Of a stretch of DNA of 64,000 nucleotides, positions 52,601 through 61,059 are shown one piece after another. Position 1 is the first letter of the stretch. The number at the start of each line of letters is the position of its first letter. This DNA comes from Acidovorax sp. GBBC 1281 (lineage in GTDB: Bacteria > Pseudomonadota > Gammaproteobacteria > Burkholderiales > Burkholderiaceae_C). The stretch lies in contig NZ_CP097269.1 in assembly GCF_028473645.1 (NCBI RefSeq), positions 2,498,001 to 2,562,000 on the forward strand, read 5' to 3'. The notes under the pieces were generated by a model, which ran no database searches, had not been told where the DNA came from, and saw only the letters and a program-made list of their open reading frames with translations. Position numbers and translations under genes: made by a program.

Positions 52601-53577
52601 CCGTGTGCATCGCGCTCGGCCACCTGGCCCCGGGCGATCACCCAGCGCCAGCGGCCATGGATGTCCTGCATGCGGAATTCGGCATTGAAACTGTCTTCGT
52701 GCCCCTCCATGGTGCGCTGCAGGTAGGTGGCCAGGCGGGCGGCGTCGTCCGGGTGGCGGCGCTCGTTCCAGCGCTGCCAGTCGCTCGCATCCCGCGCCGC
52801 TGTGCTAGCGCCACGGCGGATGTCGCGGTCTTCCAGCCCGAAGGCCTGGTAGAAGCTGCCGCGGTAAGAAAACCGGCGCTGGGGCACATCCCACTCCCAG
52901 CGGCCGCCCCCGGTGGCATCCAGGGCCATGAGCAGCTCCTGCTCCTGCTGGCGCAGCGTCTGCAGGGCCCGGGCCCGGCTGCACAACAGCTGCGTGCCAC
53001 CGCCAAGGATCAAAAAGCCCATGCCATAGCGCCAGGGCAGCTGCTGCAGCCAGGGCATCAGGTCGCCCTCCGGCAGGAAGCCCGCCAGCCCTTCGCGCCA
53101 GAACAGCATGCACGGCGGCAGACAGGCGGCCACGGCGACGATCACCACCCACAGGTTCAGGCCCGTCGCCTGCCTTGCCCCGCGCCACAGCAGGCCGATG
53201 GCGAACACGGCGCCGATCGCGCCCAGCCCGGCAGGCAGTGGCCCGGCCGACAGCCCCCAGAAGCCGACGGCGGTGACCCCGGCCGCCAGCGCCCCGGCCA
53301 GCGGGCCGAACATCACCGTGCACACGGCCGTCACCGTGGGGTGGGGCAATTCGGCATACAGGGGGTCGAACGCCCAGGTGAACACCATGATCAGCACCGA
53401 GGCCAGCCCCCCGGCCAGCCCGGCCTGCACCCGCGTGCGCCGCGACGGCTGCAGCAGTTCGGCGCCGGGCAACAGCGCCAGCACCGCGATCAGCAGAAGG
53501 TGCAGTCCGCCGAGGAAGAAGATTTCATAGCCCATCGTGCGGCGCCGAAGGGAGAACACCTTGGCGGCCCATGGCAC
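49684..53577 (-). CDS. Membrane-anchored PAS-GGDEF-EAL cyclic-di-GMP signalling protein
   Basis: The protein is 1297 residues from 53577, or 1283 from ATG 53535. Residues about 15-185 form a LytS-type 5TM sensor (GLHLLLIAVLALLPG, MVFTWAFDPLYAELPHPTVT, FGPLAGALAAGVTAVGFWGL). Then come several PAS/PAC units (for example WEWDVPQRRFSYRGSFYQAF and DVNEAFTELLGYTREQAVGR). The GGDEF domain has the signature LGGDEF near residue 938 and the inhibitory I-site RPVD exactly five residues before it. The EAL domain has GAEALARW near 1066, DFGTGYSSLTYLRRL and VEGVETVEQ. All catalytic signatures look intact, so it may be bifunctional. Confidence 0.93.
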   Translation of the reverse strand: MPWAAKVFSLRRRTMGYEIFFLGGLHLLLIAVLALLPGAELLQPSRRTRVQAGLAGGLASVLIMVFTWAFDPLYAELPHPTVTAVCTVMFGPLAGALAAGVTAVGFWGLSAGPLPAGLGAIGAVFAIGLLWRGARQATGLNLWVVIVAVAACLPPCMLFWREGLAGFLPEGDLMPWLQQLPWRYGMGFLILGGGTQLLCSRARALQTLRQQEQELLMALDATGGGRWEWDVPQRRFSYRGSFYQAFGLEDRDIRRGASTAARDASDWQRWNERRHPDDAARLATYLQRTMEGHEDSFNAEFRMQDIHGRWRWVIARGQVAERDAHGQPLRLVGMDLDVTSLHEMQEALRLSEVKYTTIYQMLPDPAGVTRLSDGCYLDVNEAFTELLGYTREQAVGRTSIELDIWAHPEQRAQMVALHRRDGYVDRMPMVAQRGNRPIPGLMSARPVTVSGQECIVFVFHDMTAEERSRAQLMDANRLLQQAGRMARMGAWEHIVGEGLVYWSDVSYAIHGLPPDAPLPRTDYLERFVVPQFREALRERFRQCVVDQAEWSMQVQIQRADDGRHIWVTASAEPVLENGHVTRVRGVIQDIDESRRATERLSQSEDRFARVFRLMPYPMGLSRRADGAYIDVNPAWEAMLGIPRDEVIGRTAIELGIFTPEERAALLESVQDRTAINGLEITVHTRHDGSRTVLQSMHATEIDGVPAWLFSVHDITERKRMEDQVREREALLSLTISAASIGLWDWNLQTGTLTGDRRWRDLQGLPPAAGDASPVHWTAGMAPADIEAVTTELARHTAHPATPFDATWQIALPQGLGRWVRNLGKIVDHDEAGRPQRMLGVGIDVSSQRMQEELLQKLAHFDALTGLPNRVLLATRLQQVMAQARERGRLLGVAYLDLDGFKPVNDRLGHDAGDRLLVIVAGRLTRALRPVDCVARLGGDEFVILLPDLATRADGERLLRRVMESVAAPYTLGAERVAVTVTASVGYTIYPDDDADADALLRHADQAMYAAKQSGRNRFHAFDAAQERALQSHREQGEKVREAIAAGEFALFLQPKVDMRLGTVVGAEALARWHHPQRGTLSPGAFLHLMDGTDLETVFGEWVVDTALDCIAALLRAGLRLPVSINISAQHLQREGFANWLAGRLAQRPDVPASLLDMEITESAALYDIGHVALQLQQLRDLGVTVSLDDFGTGYSSLTYLRRLPMDTLKLDQSFVHGMMTDSGDLAIVQGVIGLARSFGYSIVAEGVETVEQGQMLQQMGCALAQGYCIARPMPADELPQWLAQWQAPEGWQPRRGL

Positions 53578-53742
53578 GGACCCGAACAGGACAATCCATG
53601 CAGAAGTGGGGCGCGAGGGGCATGGGCCGAGTTTAGAACGGGTTCATGACCATGGCAGAGCAGCGCCCGCACGAAAGTTGGCGGCCGGGCGCCTCTCTCG
53701 GGTTTTTCCGGAAGGCGGACGGGTCGGGCCGCCGCGCCCGGA

Positions 53743-55080
53743 TCAGGCCGCGAGGCCGTGCAGGTCCGGCGCCCGGTCCAGCGCCCAGAGGTGGCCGAGC
53801 AGGCGCTGTGCGCGCCCCGCACCGATGACCGGCGCTGCCAGTTCCAGGAATTTGCCCTCCAGCTCTTCGTCCGACAGCGGCAGTTCGGGGTCGCCCTTGC
53901 GGTCCGGCTGCAGCCACACCAGGCGGCGGCCATCGTGGGTTTCGATCTCCACGCGGGCGGACCGCCGGCCCGGAAAGGCGGCGTCGATTTCGGGATCGAC
54001 CACCGCGCCGATGCGGCCCACCATGGCCCGCAGCGCCGGGTCGGCCAGCCGCTCGGGCGTGTAGGCGGCCAGGCGCACGCTGCCGTGCACCAGGGCGGTG
54101 GCCACGACGAAGCGCAGGCTGAACCGGGCCTCGTTTTCGGTTTGCGGGTTTTCGTAGCAGGCGATGTCAAGCGCCGGGCCATAGGTGGCGACCTGCACGT
54201 GGCGGATGTCGGCCGGCTGCAGCTTGTGCGCTGCGCGCAGCGCCAGTGCGCCGTCGATGGCCGCAAACGTGTGCCCGCAGCCGATGTGGTTCTTGAACGT
54301 CAGGCGCGTGATGTGGAAGTCGCGCCCCAGGGTGTCGCCGGCGTGCGACCAGTCCGGGCCGTCGCTCATGGCGCGGCCCAGGCCCGCCTCGCCATCCAGC
54401 ACGTCCAGCGAGCCGGTCACGCGCTGGCCGGCCAGTTGCGCGGCCAGCAGGCCGGCCTCGGCCGCGCGGCCGGCGTGCAACGGCTTGGACATCGAGTCCA
54501 TCCGGAATGCCTGCTGCAGGCCTGAGGCGAAGGTGGCCGCCGTGGCCAGCGCATGGGCGAAGGGGGCGGCGTCCAACTGCAGCACCCCGCTGGCCGCCGC
54601 CGCGGCGCCGAAGGCGCCCACGGTCCCGGTGTTGTGCCAGAAGCGGTAGTGCGGCCGGCCCATGACCACACCGATGCGGGTCGAGACCTCATAGCCCAGC
54701 ACTAGGGCGCGCAGGAACACCAGCCCGCTGGCGCCGGCCTGCTGGCCGGCTGCGAGGGCCGCAGCGATGGTGGCCGCGCCGGGGTGGTACATGGCCTCGC
54801 GAAAACTGTCGTCCACCTCGGCCGCGTGCGCTGCCGCGCCGTTGTACAGCGCCGCCGCCTGGGCCGTGGCGGCGCGGCCGTTGCCCAGGCGGGCGGGGCC
54901 GCGGTCCAGGTCGTCGGCCAGCACCTGTTCCAGCTGGGCCAGCGGCGCGGTGGCCAGGCCCGGAAACAGCGAGGCATGCCAGTCGATGACGGCGCGCTTG
55001 GCGTGGTGGATCACCGGATCGGGCAGGGTGGTGTGTTGGAACGCGCGGGCATATTGCCCGAAGACTTCGGTGGCATGCAT
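53743..55080 (-). CDS. MmgE/PrpD-family dehydratase
   Basis: The 445-residue protein (start MHATEVFGQYARAF at 55080) carries the MmgE/PrpD pattern: GPARLGNGRAATAQAAALYNG and AAAHAAEVDDSFREAMYHPG, the following GASGLVFLRALVLGYEV, FHITRLTFKNHIGCGHTF and the C-terminal SAYTPERL-type domain. Family members dehydrate or isomerise methylcitrate, aconitate and similar acids; this one is not the classical PrpD of propionate metabolism. It is the last gene of the operon with the acyl-CoA synthetase, enoyl-CoA hydratase and Bug receptor. Confidence 0.85.
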   Translation of the reverse strand: MHATEVFGQYARAFQHTTLPDPVIHHAKRAVIDWHASLFPGLATAPLAQLEQVLADDLDRGPARLGNGRAATAQAAALYNGAAAHAAEVDDSFREAMYHPGAATIAAALAAGQQAGASGLVFLRALVLGYEVSTRIGVVMGRPHYRFWHNTGTVGAFGAAAAASGVLQLDAAPFAHALATAATFASGLQQAFRMDSMSKPLHAGRAAEAGLLAAQLAGQRVTGSLDVLDGEAGLGRAMSDGPDWSHAGDTLGRDFHITRLTFKNHIGCGHTFAAIDGALALRAAHKLQPADIRHVQVATYGPALDIACYENPQTENEARFSLRFVVATALVHGSVRLAAYTPERLADPALRAMVGRIGAVVDPEIDAAFPGRRSARVEIETHDGRRLVWLQPDRKGDPELPLSDEELEGKFLELAAPVIGAGRAQRLLGHLWALDRAPDLHGLAA

Positions 55081-55151
55081 GGTGGGCGGATGTCCTTTGC
55101 TTTCAAAACCCGGGGACGAAGCGAAGGCGCCGGCCTTGGAGGCGCTCGCGC

Positions 55152-57266
55152 TCACGCCAGCACCAGCACGCCGTCCGCGGCGCACACGCCCTGGCCCCGG
55201 GGCAGGACGAACACCGGGTTGATCTCCGCCTCGACCACGCGATCGCCCAGTTGCGCGGCCATGGCCGAGAAAGCCACCACCGCGTCCACCAGCGCCTGCA
55301 CATCGGCGCAGGGGCGGCCCCGGAAGCCGTCCAGCAGCGGCCAGGTCTTGAGCTCCTGCGCCATGGACAGCGCCTCGGCCCGGCTCAGCGCGCCGAGCCG
55401 GCCGCCCTCGCAGGGCAGCAGGCGCAAGGCGGTGTCCTGGAACAGTTCGGCCGTCACGCCCCCCATGCCCAGCAGCACGGCGGTGCCCAGCGCATCGCGG
55501 TGCAGGCCGAGGATCAGCTCGGTGCCGCCCCCGACCATCTGCTGGACCAGAAACCGGTCCGGACGCTCGCCGGCCCGGGCCTCGACCTCATCGGCCATCC
55601 GGTCCAGCCGCGCGCCGATGGTCTGCGGCAGCAGGCCCACGGCCACGCCGCCCACGTCGCTCTTGTGCGTGATGCGCGAGGACAGGATCTTGAGCACCAC
55701 CGGCCCGCCCAGTTCGAGCGCGGCGGCCTCGGCCTCGGCCGCCGTGCCCACCACGCGCTCGGCCGCGCAGGGCACGCCGAAGCGGCCGAACACCGCCTTC
55801 GCCTGAGCTTCGTCCAGCGGCCCGCCGGGCAACGGCTCCAGCGCCACCGCGGCCGGGCCCGGGGCAAGGGCGGCGGCCCCGGGCTCCCCGGGCACCTCGA
55901 AGCGGCTCGCACGCAGCATGCCGGCCAGCGCGGCGGTGCAGCTTTCGGCGGCGGCGAAGGCCGGCACGCCGCGCTGGGTCAGCAGCGCCCCGATCTCCGG
56001 TGCGTGCGGGCTGACGTAGGCCAGCACCGGCTTGTCGGAACCCGGCAGGCAGGCCTGGATCGCGCCGGCCAGCAGCTCCGGCATCGCCAGGCTGGAGGAG
56101 CCGACGATGATGACCAGCGCGTCGTAGCGCGGGCTGGCCAGCAGCGCCGTGATGGCGCCCCGCAGCAGGTCGGGCCGCAGCCCGGCGAGCGTGACGTCGA
56201 TGGGGTTGCGGTCCAGCACCGCCTCGCTGCCGGTCTGCAGGGCCCGCAGCGCCTGGGCCGTGGCCGCATCGGGCGGGGGGGTCTCGAAGCCGGCCACGCC
56301 CAGGTCGTCGGACACCAGCGTGCCCGCGCCCCCGGTCGAGGTGAGGATGGCCACGCGGTTGCCGCGCAGGCGCCGCCCGGTGCACAGCGCGGCCGGCACG
56401 TCCAGCAGGTCGGCGAAGCGCTCCGCGCGGATCACGCCCACCTGCTTGAACAGCGCGTCGTACATGCGGTCGGCACCGGCCAGGGCGCCGGTGTGCGACA
56501 CGGCGGCCTGCGCCCCTGCCTCTGAGCGCCCCACCTTGAAGGCCACCACCGGCTTGCCGGCACGTGCGGCCTTGAGGCAGGCCGCCCGGAACCGGGCCGG
56601 GTGGCGCACCGCCTCGACATACAGCGCGATCACCTGGGTGGCCGGGTCGTCGGCCAGGTGGTCGATGAAATCGGCCAGCTCCAGATCCACCTCGTTGCTG
56701 GTGGATATGAGCTTGGACAGGCCGATGCCCCGCGCCGCCGCGCGCGACAGCAGCGAGCCCAGGATGCCGCCGCTTTGCGACACCACGCCGATGCCGCCCA
56801 CCGGAAACGCATCCATCTCCAGCGCGCCGGAGGGCGAGAGCACGATGCCGTCGGTCAGGTTGACCAGCCCGATAGTGTTGGGCCCCAGGATGCGCATGCG
56901 GCCGGCCGCCTCCATGAGTTGCGCCTGGCGGTGCGCGCCTTCCTCGCCGGTTTCGGTGTAGCCGCTGGCCAGCACGATGGCCGCCGCGCAGCCGCGCGCC
57001 GACAGCTCCCGGACCGTCTGGTGCGCGCGCTCGGCACCCAGCAGCACCACGGCCACGTCCGGCACCTCGGGCAGCGAGGCCACGTCGGGATAGCAGGGCA
57101 GGTCGCCGATGCGCTCCACCTTGGGATTGACCGGCAGGATGCGGCCCGAGTACCCGTGCTTTTGCAGATAGGCCACCGGACGGCCCGTGGTCTTTTGCGG
57201 GTCGGCCGAGGCGCCGATGACGGCGACGCTGCGCGGCGACAGCAGCTTGGCGATGGCTTCGTTCAT
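55152..57266 (-). CDS. ADP-forming acyl-CoA synthetase (ACD family), fused alpha-beta
   Basis: The 704-residue protein has an N-terminal CoA-binding domain (RSVAVIGASADPQKTTGRPV), a flavodoxin-like succinyl-CoA ligase domain with the phosphohistidine loop in SHTGALAGADRMYD, and a C-terminal ATP-grasp domain (VVLKILSSRITHKSDVGGV, GTELILGLHRDALGTAVLLG). It makes acyl-CoA with release of ADP from an organic acid. The four-base gap to the enoyl-CoA hydratase gene shows they share an mRNA. The acid substrate is unknown, and the neighbours suggest catabolism of an unusual acid. Confidence 0.92.
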   Translation of the reverse strand: MNEAIAKLLSPRSVAVIGASADPQKTTGRPVAYLQKHGYSGRILPVNPKVERIGDLPCYPDVASLPEVPDVAVVLLGAERAHQTVRELSARGCAAAIVLASGYTETGEEGAHRQAQLMEAAGRMRILGPNTIGLVNLTDGIVLSPSGALEMDAFPVGGIGVVSQSGGILGSLLSRAAARGIGLSKLISTSNEVDLELADFIDHLADDPATQVIALYVEAVRHPARFRAACLKAARAGKPVVAFKVGRSEAGAQAAVSHTGALAGADRMYDALFKQVGVIRAERFADLLDVPAALCTGRRLRGNRVAILTSTGGAGTLVSDDLGVAGFETPPPDAATAQALRALQTGSEAVLDRNPIDVTLAGLRPDLLRGAITALLASPRYDALVIIVGSSSLAMPELLAGAIQACLPGSDKPVLAYVSPHAPEIGALLTQRGVPAFAAAESCTAALAGMLRASRFEVPGEPGAAALAPGPAAVALEPLPGGPLDEAQAKAVFGRFGVPCAAERVVGTAAEAEAAALELGGPVVLKILSSRITHKSDVGGVAVGLLPQTIGARLDRMADEVEARAGERPDRFLVQQMVGGGTELILGLHRDALGTAVLLGMGGVTAELFQDTALRLLPCEGGRLGALSRAEALSMAQELKTWPLLDGFRGRPCADVQALVDAVVAFSAMAAQLGDRVVEAEINPVFVLPRGQGVCAADGVLVLA

Positions 57267-57270
57267 GGCA

Positions 57271-58062
57271 TCACTCCGTGGCGGCCGAACGGGCCAGGAA
57301 CGACTCCACGGCGGCGCGGTGCTCGCTGCTCGTGTAGCAGATACCCTGCGCCTGGCTGCCCTGCGCGAACACGTCGTGCGAGGTCCGCTCGAAGCTCTGG
57401 TTGAGGATCGTCTTGGTGAGCGCGATCGCGGTGGGCGACGCGCTGCCCAGCTCCCTGGCCCACGCCTGCGCGTCGGCCAGCAGCGAGGCGGCCGTGGTCC
57501 GGCGGTCCACGATGCCCAGGGCCAGGGCCTCGTCGGCGTCCACTTTGCGCCCGGTGAAGATGAGCTGCTTGGCCTGCGAGAGGCCGACCCGGCGCGGCAG
57601 GAAGTACATGCCGCCCCCGTCCGGCACGATGCCGCGCAGCACGTAGCTCCAGGTGAAGCTGGCCCATTCGCTGGCCAGGATGAAGTCGCAGGCGAGCGCC
57701 GTGTCGGCGCCCAGGCCCGAGGCCGCGCCGTTGACGGCGGCGATCACCGGCTTGGGCATGGTGTGCAGCAGCGCCTGCGTCTGGTGCACGCGCTGCTGGC
57801 GCTGCCAGCCGTTGAAGCCGACCTCGCCCGCCGGTGCGTTCATGCGCCGCTGCATGCCGGCGATGTCTCCGCCCGCGCAAAAGCCCTTGCCCGCGCCCGT
57901 GAGGACGAGCGCGCGGATGCTGCGGTCCGCAGCCACCTTTTCGAGCGCGTCGATGAACTCCGTTCGCATGTCGTCGCTCATGGCGTTGCGCTTGTCGGGG
58001 CGGTTGAGCGTGACGGTGGCCACCGCGTCGGTGGTGTGCAGTTCGATCAGGGTGTAGCGCAT
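57271..58062 (-). CDS. Enoyl-CoA hydratase/isomerase family protein
   Basis: The 263-residue protein has crotonase motifs ATVTLNRPDKRNAMS, the oxyanion-hole segment LTGAGKGFCAGGDIAGMQRR, AAVNGAASGLGADTALACDF and GIVPDGGGMYFLPRRVG. It acts on an acyl-CoA, probably that made by the downstream-encoded ADP-forming synthetase. It is followed by that gene after only four bases and preceded by the Bug receptor gene after 59 bases. Confidence 0.9.
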   Translation of the reverse strand: MRYTLIELHTTDAVATVTLNRPDKRNAMSDDMRTEFIDALEKVAADRSIRALVLTGAGKGFCAGGDIAGMQRRMNAPAGEVGFNGWQRQQRVHQTQALLHTMPKPVIAAVNGAASGLGADTALACDFILASEWASFTWSYVLRGIVPDGGGMYFLPRRVGLSQAKQLIFTGRKVDADEALALGIVDRRTTAASLLADAQAWARELGSASPTAIALTKTILNQSFERTSHDVFAQGSQAQGICYTSSEHRAAVESFLARSAATE

Positions 58063-58121
58063 GGCTTGTTCTCTCTACAGGGGAATCGGGGTCGGTGCCG
58101 GCAGGGGGGCGGGCAGGGTGT

Positions 58122-59099
58122 TCAGTCGGGCTTGATGCTGTTTTCCTGGATGATCCGGGCCCAGCGCTGCTCCTCGGCCTGCACGTAGGTGTCCAGCTCC
58201 GCCGGGGGGCCGGCGTTGATCACCAGGCCTTCGTGTTCGAGCTTGCGAACGAAGTCGGGCGAGCGGGCCGCCTTCTGCGCCGCCGCGTTGAGCCGTTCGA
58301 CCACCGGTGCGGGCGTGCCGGCCGGCACATAAAGGCCGTACCAGCTCTCCACCCGATAGCCCGGCACCGTGGCCGCGACGGTCGGGACGCCCTTGAAGGC
58401 GTCGGAGGGCTGCGCGGTCGTCACGCCCAGGGCGCGCAGCTTGCCGGTGTCCACGAAGGTGGACACCGCCGCAGCGGTGGCGAACATCATGTCCACCTGC
58501 CCGCCCAGCAGGTCGGTCAGCGCCGGGCCCGCGCCACGGTAGGGGATGTGCGTGAGCGAGACCTTGGCGAGGTTGCCGAACATTTCGCCGGCCAGGTGCG
58601 CGGAGGTGCCCGCACCCTGCGATGCGTAAGTGAGCTTGCCCGGATGGGCCTTGGCGGCGGCCACCACCTCGGCCACGGTCTTGTACGGGCTCTCGGGCCG
58701 CACCACCAGCACGTTGGGCCCGCGCCCGATCAGGATGACCGGCTGGAACGCCTTGTTGCTGCCGTAGGGCAGCTTGGGCTGCAGCGCCGGATTGATGGCA
58801 TGCGCGAAGGACGCCACCACGGCCACGTAGCCGTCCGGCGGGCTCTTGGCCACGTTGTCCGTGCCGATCATGGTGCCGGCGCCGGGCTTGTTTTCGATGA
58901 TGACCGGCTGGCCCAGGTCCTTGGACATTTCCGCGCCCAGCGTGCGCGCGATCAGGTCGGTGCCGCCCCCGGGGGCGAAGGGCACGACGAGCTTGAGGGG
59001 TTTGTCCGGAAACCCGGCCCAGGCCGGGGCGAGCGGACAGGCCAGTGCGAGAAAGAGGGAAATCGCTCTCGCGCATCGGCGAGCGAAGGGGGTGGGCAT
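58122..59099 (-). CDS. Bug-family tripartite tricarboxylate (TTT) extracellular solute receptor
   Basis: The 325-residue precursor has a signal peptide with a positively charged start and a hydrophobic core (SLFLALACPLAPAWA-G), then Bug features: FPDKPLKLVVPFAPGGGTDL, ENKPGAGTMIGTDNVAKSPP, VDMMFATAAAVSTFVDTG. Bug receptors are numerous in Burkholderiales and bind organic acids and other small molecules. It is the first gene of the operon and divergent from the IclR gene, so it likely binds the molecule that the enzymes then degrade. No TctA/TctB membrane proteins are next to it. Confidence 0.92.
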   Translation of the reverse strand: MPTPFARRCARAISLFLALACPLAPAWAGFPDKPLKLVVPFAPGGGTDLIARTLGAEMSKDLGQPVIIENKPGAGTMIGTDNVAKSPPDGYVAVVASFAHAINPALQPKLPYGSNKAFQPVILIGRGPNVLVVRPESPYKTVAEVVAAAKAHPGKLTYASQGAGTSAHLAGEMFGNLAKVSLTHIPYRGAGPALTDLLGGQVDMMFATAAAVSTFVDTGKLRALGVTTAQPSDAFKGVPTVAATVPGYRVESWYGLYVPAGTPAPVVERLNAAAQKAARSPDFVRKLEHEGLVINAGPPAELDTYVQAEEQRWARIIQENSIKPD

Positions 59100-59288
59100 T
59101 GCGTTGTCTCCTGTTGTGGTCTGGTCGCGTCCGGCATCCCATCGGTGTGCCATGCCGGGCTGCCCAAAGCTTAGGCAGTTCCCCCCGTCTTGTGCCCCCC
59201 GCTGTTCCAACCAGTGAAACTGGACGAGGGTGCCGGCACGCTGGACAATCGGCGCTCGCCCAGGCCGGGCGCCAGGAAAACCCCTCTC

Positions 59289-60086
59289 ATGACCCGTTCC
59301 GCCATCCTCCCGGACCTGCCCGGGCAGTCGCCCTCCAACCGCTCGCTGGAGCGGGGCATCGAGATTCTTCGCGCCTTCCGCCCGGGCTCGGAGCTGCTCG
59401 GCAACGGAGACCTGGTGGAGCGCACCGGCCTGTCCAAGGCCACGGTGAGCCGGCTGACGCAGACGCTGGTGGGCGCGGGCATGCTGCAGTGGGACCCGGC
59501 GCGGCGCGCCTACCGGCTGGCGCCCGCGGTGCTGAGCCTGGCGCATTCGATGCGCACCGGCTCGCGGGTGCTCTCGGCCGCCGCGCCGCTGATGCGGGCC
59601 CTGGCCGAATCGCGGCGCATCAACGTCGGCCTGGCCGCGCCGGACCGCGACGAGATGGTGTACCTCGAATCCATCCGGTACAACCGGCGGATCGTGCTGC
59701 GGCATGTCGTGTCCGGCCAGCGCGTGCCCATGGAGCTGACGTCGCTGGGCCGCGCCTACCTGGCCGTGGCGCCGGCCCCGCAGCGCACGGCGCTGCTGGA
59801 GGTGTTCAAGGCGCGCCGGCGGGGCCAGTGGAAAGCGATCGAGCGGGAGATCGACGACGCCCGGGCCAGCGTCCACGCGCGGAACTTCTGCGCCGCGGCG
59901 TGGCAGCCCGAGGTCGTGGCGCTGGCCACGCCGCTGGCCACCGCCGATGCCATCTACGTGCTCAACTGCAGCGTCTCGACCGGCGACCCGCTGGAGGCGG
60001 TGGTGGGCGAGCTGCACGCGCCCCTGCTGGCCCTGCGCGCCGACATCGTCCGGGCGCTGCAGGCGCAGGCCGCGCAGGAGGCGTGA
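59289..60086 (+). CDS. IclR-family transcriptional regulator
   Basis: The 265-residue protein has an IclR winged helix (NRSLERGIEILRAFRPGSE, LVERTGLSKATVSRLTQTLV) and effector domain (RRINVGLAAPDRDEMVYLES, MELTSLGRAYLAVAPAP, DPLEAVVGELHAPLLALRAD). It lies divergent from the Bug-led operon, so it is the likely local regulator. ATG 59289 is preferred over the in-frame start at 59190 because the extra 33 residues have no IclR character. Confidence 0.93.
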   Translation: MTRSAILPDLPGQSPSNRSLERGIEILRAFRPGSELLGNGDLVERTGLSKATVSRLTQTLVGAGMLQWDPARRAYRLAPAVLSLAHSMRTGSRVLSAAAPLMRALAESRRINVGLAAPDRDEMVYLESIRYNRRIVLRHVVSGQRVPMELTSLGRAYLAVAPAPQRTALLEVFKARRRGQWKAIEREIDDARASVHARNFCAAAWQPEVVALATPLATADAIYVLNCSVSTGDPLEAVVGELHAPLLALRADIVRALQAQAAQEA

Positions 60087-60123
60087 GCCGGGGCCCTGGC
60101 GCCCCGGCGGCCTTTGCGGCTCG

Positions 60124-61059
60124 TCAGCCCGCGCCGGTGCGCCGCCGCGGCCCGATCAGCCCGGTGGACAGCATCGTGCCGCACACGATCACCAGCCCGC
60201 AGCCCACCATCCACGGCGTGACGGCCTCGTGCAGGAACACCGCGCCGTAGAACACCGCGAACACCGGCGCCAGGAAGGTCACCGCCAGCGCCCGGCTGGG
60301 CCCGGCATGGGCGATCAGGCGAAAGTACAGGATGTAGGCGATGCCGGTGCACAGCACGGCCAGCGCCACCACCGCGGCCCAAGCGCGCAGGCCGGGCGTC
60401 TGCGCGGGCCAGAACCAGATCGCCGGCAGCGCCAGGCCCAGGGCGGCGCCCAGCTGGCTGCCCGTGGCCGTGGCCAGGGGCGGAATGCCCGTGAGGTAGC
60501 GGCGCGCGAAGCTCGCGGCCACCGCGTAGCACGACGAGGCCAGCAGGCAGGCCCCGAGCGCCCAGCCGGCGTGCCCCGTCTTCAGGCCCACGCCCGCCGG
60601 CGCCCGCCAGGCCAGCAGCGCCACGCCGATGAACCCCAGCGCCAGCCCGAGCCAGCGCAGCCGCGTGATGCGGTCGCCCAGCCACACCCAGGCCACCAGC
60701 GCACCGAAGAGCGGCACCGTCGCGTTCAGGATGGACGTGAGCCCCGTCGCCAGGTGCATCACCGCCCAGGCGAACAGCGCGAACGGAATGGCGGAGTTGA
60801 TCAGCCCGGCCAGCATGATCGGCCGCCAGTGCCGGCGCAGCGCCGGCCACTGCCCCTGGCGCAGCAGGATCGGCCACAGGAAGAGCGTGGCCAGGCCCAC
60901 GCGCAGGCCGGCGGCGGGCAGCGCGCCGAACTCCGCCGCGCCCAGCCGCATGAACAGGAACGACGCGCCCCACAGCGCCGACAGCACGATGAACTCGCCC
61001 AGCCACGCCTTGGGCGCCGCGCCCACGGCCCCCGGCGCGCCGGCCGCCCGCGCGCTCAT
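60124..61059 (-). CDS. EamA-family (DMT) transporter
   Basis: The 311-residue protein has the duplicated EamA design of ten helices, with LGEFIVLSALWGASFLFMRL, VMHLATGLTSILNATVPLFG and CTGIAYILYFRLIAHAGPSR. Its start (61059) overlaps the Ogt stop (61056) by four bases, so the two are co-translated. The substrate is unknown. The link with alkylation-repair genes may be only positional, but export of a toxic alkylating or aldehyde compound is conceivable. Confidence 0.88.
   Translation of the reverse strand: MSARAAGAPGAVGAAPKAWLGEFIVLSALWGASFLFMRLGAAEFGALPAAGLRVGLATLFLWPILLRQGQWPALRRHWRPIMLAGLINSAIPFALFAWAVMHLATGLTSILNATVPLFGALVAWVWLGDRITRLRWLGLALGFIGVALLAWRAPAGVGLKTGHAGWALGACLLASSCYAVAASFARRYLTGIPPLATATGSQLGAALGLALPAIWFWPAQTPGLRAWAAVVALAVLCTGIAYILYFRLIAHAGPSRALAVTFLAPVFAVFYGAVFLHEAVTPWMVGCGLVIVCGTMLSTGLIGPRRRTGAG

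Noticed and set aside
49573..53649. A 1358-codon plus-strand open frame
   Set aside because: It runs opposite the PAS-GGDEF-EAL gene; its composition (His/Gln/Ala/Gly repeats) is that of an antisense shadow, whereas the minus strand has all catalytic motifs.
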